Of a stretch of DNA of 64,000 nt, positions 60,751-64,000 are shown in pieces. The DNA comes from Zhengitettix transpicula (lineage: Eukaryota; Arthropoda; Insecta; Orthoptera; Tetrigidae). How positions within the stretch are numbered: position 1 is the stretch's first letter; each line of letters opens with the position of its first letter. The notes beneath the pieces are model-generated. The model ran no database searches and was not told the DNA's origin. It was given only the letters and a program-made list of their open reading frames with translations. Location: assembly GCA_037074705.1 (NCBI GenBank), contig CM073596.1, positions 18,496,501 through 18,560,500 on the forward strand. The letters run 5' to 3'. The position numbers and the translations under genes are program-made.

Positions 60751-63700
60751 TTTTTGTTTCAATAAACATTTTTTCTAAATATTCCAATATTTTTCTATGT
60801 TTTCACATAATTGTTCTCCTTTCTTTCCTGCTAAATATCATAACCCTATTCTTCTCCATAATTGTTGTGAAAATATTTTTATATTATTTCCTTTAAATAA
60901 TTTTTATATATTTTTTGTACTTTTCCCATTTTTATTCAAGATAATCTCATTTTTCACTGTATCATTTTTATACTGTTTCCCAATAATTTTTAGAACCACC
61001 ATATTGCTTTATTAAATTCTCCTATAATTTTTTTCTATTTTTCTTATTTACTTTTCTCATAATATTTTTTCCAGTTCTATCATTTGAGCTACTTATGTCA
61101 CTATATTTTCCGACGCTTTTTAAAAATGAGAGTAAATTTGACGAGGCCACTGGAATTATCAATTTCACTTAAAATCAAAATTACGCTTCCTCAGATTCTT
61201 CGCTCGTTCTACGTAGCCCTCAGTTGCTGAACTGAAGTCTTGGAAGTCAAGTTACCAAAAACTGCGATCGCATCGATAGTTAAGAATTCCGGAAGTATGA
61301 CGTACTGTGATTTGCAGAAACTGGAAGCAGTCACTAAACGGATGAACCATCCCGAGCAGATCGTAATTATAAGTGAAAGTTATGAATACTTAAAAAGTAT
61401 ACTTGAAGTGTGTAATGTCTGAATAATTTTTGATAAATTATAGTTGCAAAATATTGAAATAAATTGGGTAAATCCCCGCAGCGGGTAACAGTCGAGGGAT
61501 TGCCTGGAGACCTTGAGCATGCCAATAGTCGTATTTTGATCCCTGTCAGAGGGTATGACGTGGATTGATGCCTTTTCTATGTCACCATGTTTGCGTACGA
61601 AACTTCATCACACGTAATGAATAGGAAGATAAATACTAAAGAGAATGAGACAGTCATGCTCAGGTTGGGTTATATGGACATTTTGATCTTCGCGAGTTCT
61701 TACTTTCCATAAATGGAGACAGATGAGGCGATTCTAAAAGTTTAGATGGGGGGGATGAAAGGTTCCTCTTTGCCTCGTCTCAGTTGCTCTAGCCTCCTTA
61801 TTACCCTAATTTGAAAGCCAACAAGCCCGGATTATTTCTGCTCGTTCTCAATCACGAAGCCTCCTTTGTTATGCCCATCGGTGCTTTCCCAGAAGCCTTC
61901 TGTTTGACTTGGACGACAGCTCCAATCAAAGCAGCGTCCTGTTACGTAAATGTTGGGAGTGGGTAAGAGTTGTTCCTAGAAGGCAGGCGGTCTCCATGGC
62001 GACGGACACAGCGTGAGGCGCCGACGACGTCGACTCCGTGCTCTCGAATAATAGATGGCGTATCGACTGGAGGAGGACGTCGTCAGACCACAAGAGTACA
62101 CAGTTCCGACACCGTCGCTTCCATAACACGCGTTAAAACTGGATCCCTGCTGCGTAGCTACGACTCTCAAGGGAGTCTTTCTCCAGACTAAGATCAAACA
62201 CATGGGTTTGGTCATTATCAGCAAGCAATAATTCCTGGCGTTGCGTCCTTTACCATCCAATCACACTTGTATATTTCCGTGGGAAATTGTCACACTATTA
62301 TTCCTTCATTTCAACTTAACACAATCTCATCCATTAAATTGTTGCTCATCAAGGCCGTGGCTCTTTCTCATCGGCCATCTATGCTTCATTCTCTTTATGT
62401 GCTATACACTCCATTTTATTACTGTCTGCCAGACATTAATTATCTGATTACTGTGCTGTAGATGGAGCAACTTTCAGACACTTCACTACTCTGCAATTTG
62501 CATATCTGCGTATTTTCTCTGAGAGTTGTAAAATGTCATGAAAATCCACTACTCTGCGTTGAAAGGACGGCACACTCATAATTGGAAAATATTTCTTGGA
62601 ATATTCCGGGAGAGATTCTCATTTACTAGAAGCAAGCGACAAATAGTTTAGTGGGGGAAAATTTTGCATTGCCGCGGTAAAATTTACAGGACATTTTCTC
62701 ATATTCTAGCATTTTGAAACTTCTGTGACGTTTTATAAGCAAACCAAGGGCTCCATTCGGCATCATCATCTTGGATTTATCCTCTTAAGCATTGTTTCGT
62801 GAAAGAAAACTCTTCTGGTAAAAACGGTACGGAATTTTTTTATTTCATGCCAAAAGTAAAATCTAAAATAGAAAGGGTGAATGAACTGCTTTATCTGGCA
62901 CTGAAAACAACTGATTTATGAATGCCTACAAATCTATATATTTCGTTTCGTTAATTATAGAACAGTATATACATATATTACGGTGGCATCAGTTTGGGAT
63001 GACACCACCTACATTCTCTATAATCTGTGTATTGGATCAAATTTGATCCAGAAAGTCGAGTGATTTATCCTCTTAACCACTGTTTAGTGAAAGAAAACTC
63101 TTTTCTTAAGACACAATACGTTTGATGAACTTGGTTCTCCGCGTGTTACCCACAAAATGTTCACCCTATCCAAAAACGTCGTCGTTTCTGAAAAACTAAC
63201 AGCTCAAATATCTGGAAAATCATTTGGTAAAATAACTTAAAAAAACAGGGTGATTTGAAAAAATTACGGTTTTATTCTACATTTTTTGTAGTTTTCAGAC
63301 CCACTCGGTTTTTTTAAATAGCCTCAACTAGCTGAAGTGAATTTTATGACCCATCTATTCAAGTTCAATTGAGTCGGTGATACTCTGAGCCCTTTTGATT
63401 GGTTCTGCCACTACTGTCTGGACGTTTTCCATTAGTTTCCAGAAGGAGTGGAATAAACAAGCTTTCAATACTTGCAACAGAATGATAGTTGTCAGAGAAT
63501 ACGACTGTATCTCTCTAGTTCCACCACTGAAGCTTTCCCAATGCAGTTTTATTGAACTCTGCTGAATTTCTTTCCAGCGTACCGCACTAAAACGTCGTTC
63601 CTCGGGTTACTGCATGTCTTGCATAACTTATGAACGTGCATCGAAACACGTGCGTGCAATATGGCGGCGGATTGTTTATTTATCCGCGTAACTTGGATGC

Positions 63701-64000
63701 AGCGCCGTCTATTCTGATGGGGAACGTTGTATGTGTGCGTTTTGCGGGATAACGTAATAAGTTCCGCGGTGGTAGTTCCAGACGCAAGAGGAGCGAGGCT
63801 GTAAATCTTTGTGGAAATGGAATTTTTGTGCAGAAGGCGACGTGATCGATCAAATTCTCCCGGGCCACCTGCGGCGGCCATCTTACTACCACCGGACAGC
63901 AGACAGCACCACCACGTCAGACACCCGAGGCTTCAAAGACAATGTCGTCTGAGAGGGTGGACAGGGTCAAGTCTTAAACAGATTGAATAAAATCGCACTT
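60751..64000. other. Unassigned DNA, GC-rich patches, short direct repeat
   Basis: GC-rich patches near 61900-62190 and 63540-63960. Frames of up to 110 codons occur without domains. About 47 bp at 62773-62820 (TTATCCTCTTAAGCATTG...GTGAAAGAAAACTCTT) recur at 63063-63110. No host gene recognised. Confidence 0.4.

Overview
This is nuclear DNA of an animal, most probably an insect. It is AT-rich, has no prokaryote-style gene packing, and contains a tRNA-derived SINE, Jockey-like non-LTR retrotransposon remnants, a Penelope-type (GIY-YIG) remnant, solo LTRs, and short TC...CTAG elements with the signature of Helitrons. The species cannot be fixed from the sequence. A hemimetabolous insect with a large, repeat-rich genome would fit.

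I find no intact host protein-coding gene. Open frames stay below about 155 codons, lack recognisable domains and mostly sit in GC-rich patches where stops are rare. The one strong sign of host gene structure is a zero-length-exon (recursive) splice site on the + strand at 16019/16020, followed 60 nt later by a donor. It suggests that at least part of the window is intronic in a long + strand gene whose coding exons I cannot see.

Layout. 0.8-1.6 kb: Helitron-like copy of family 1. 2.4-3.05 kb: two adjacent inverted-repeat elements with hammerhead-like cores. 4.6-5.4 kb: family-2 Helitron-like element. 5.9-6.4 kb: half of a long-armed foldback family (FB). 7.6-9.0 kb: composite Helitron carrying a captured reverse-transcriptase (RT) fragment. 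10.2-10.8 kb: family-1 copy. 11.35-11.54 kb: SINE. 12.0-12.3 kb: CpG-rich patch with paired CRE sites. 13.4-22.0 kb: mostly empty apart from ribozyme-like motifs and the splice site. 23.4-23.8 kb: truncated Helitron. 25.1-25.5 kb: tandem duplication. 25.8-26.95 kb: SINE interrupted by a solo LTR. 29.4-29.6 kb: hammerhead-like foldback. 30.1-31.6 kb: second composite Helitron. 33.0-34.1 kb: complete FB palindrome. 35.4-36.4 kb: degraded non-LTR RT of the family that supplied the captured fragment. 40.6-41.5 kb: two FB half copies in tandem. 41.7-43.7 kb: element with palindrome-rich inverted termini. 44.0-45.5 kb: third composite Helitron. 48.0-48.7 kb: FB pieces. 49.6-52.0 kb: a four-layer nest (LTR inside a TA tract inside a Helitron inside a Jockey RT). 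54.0-54.4 kb: Penelope endonuclease fragment. 55.3-56.9 kb: LINE tail and tandem Penelope-LTR-like repeats. 60.15-60.75 kb: Helitron. The rest is unassigned AT-rich DNA.

The elements record their own history. Removing the Helitron at 49853-51711 rejoins the RT reading frame exactly between A and T, which identifies the mode of insertion. Three composite Helitrons share both junctions of one LINE fragment, so one rearranged molecule was later amplified.
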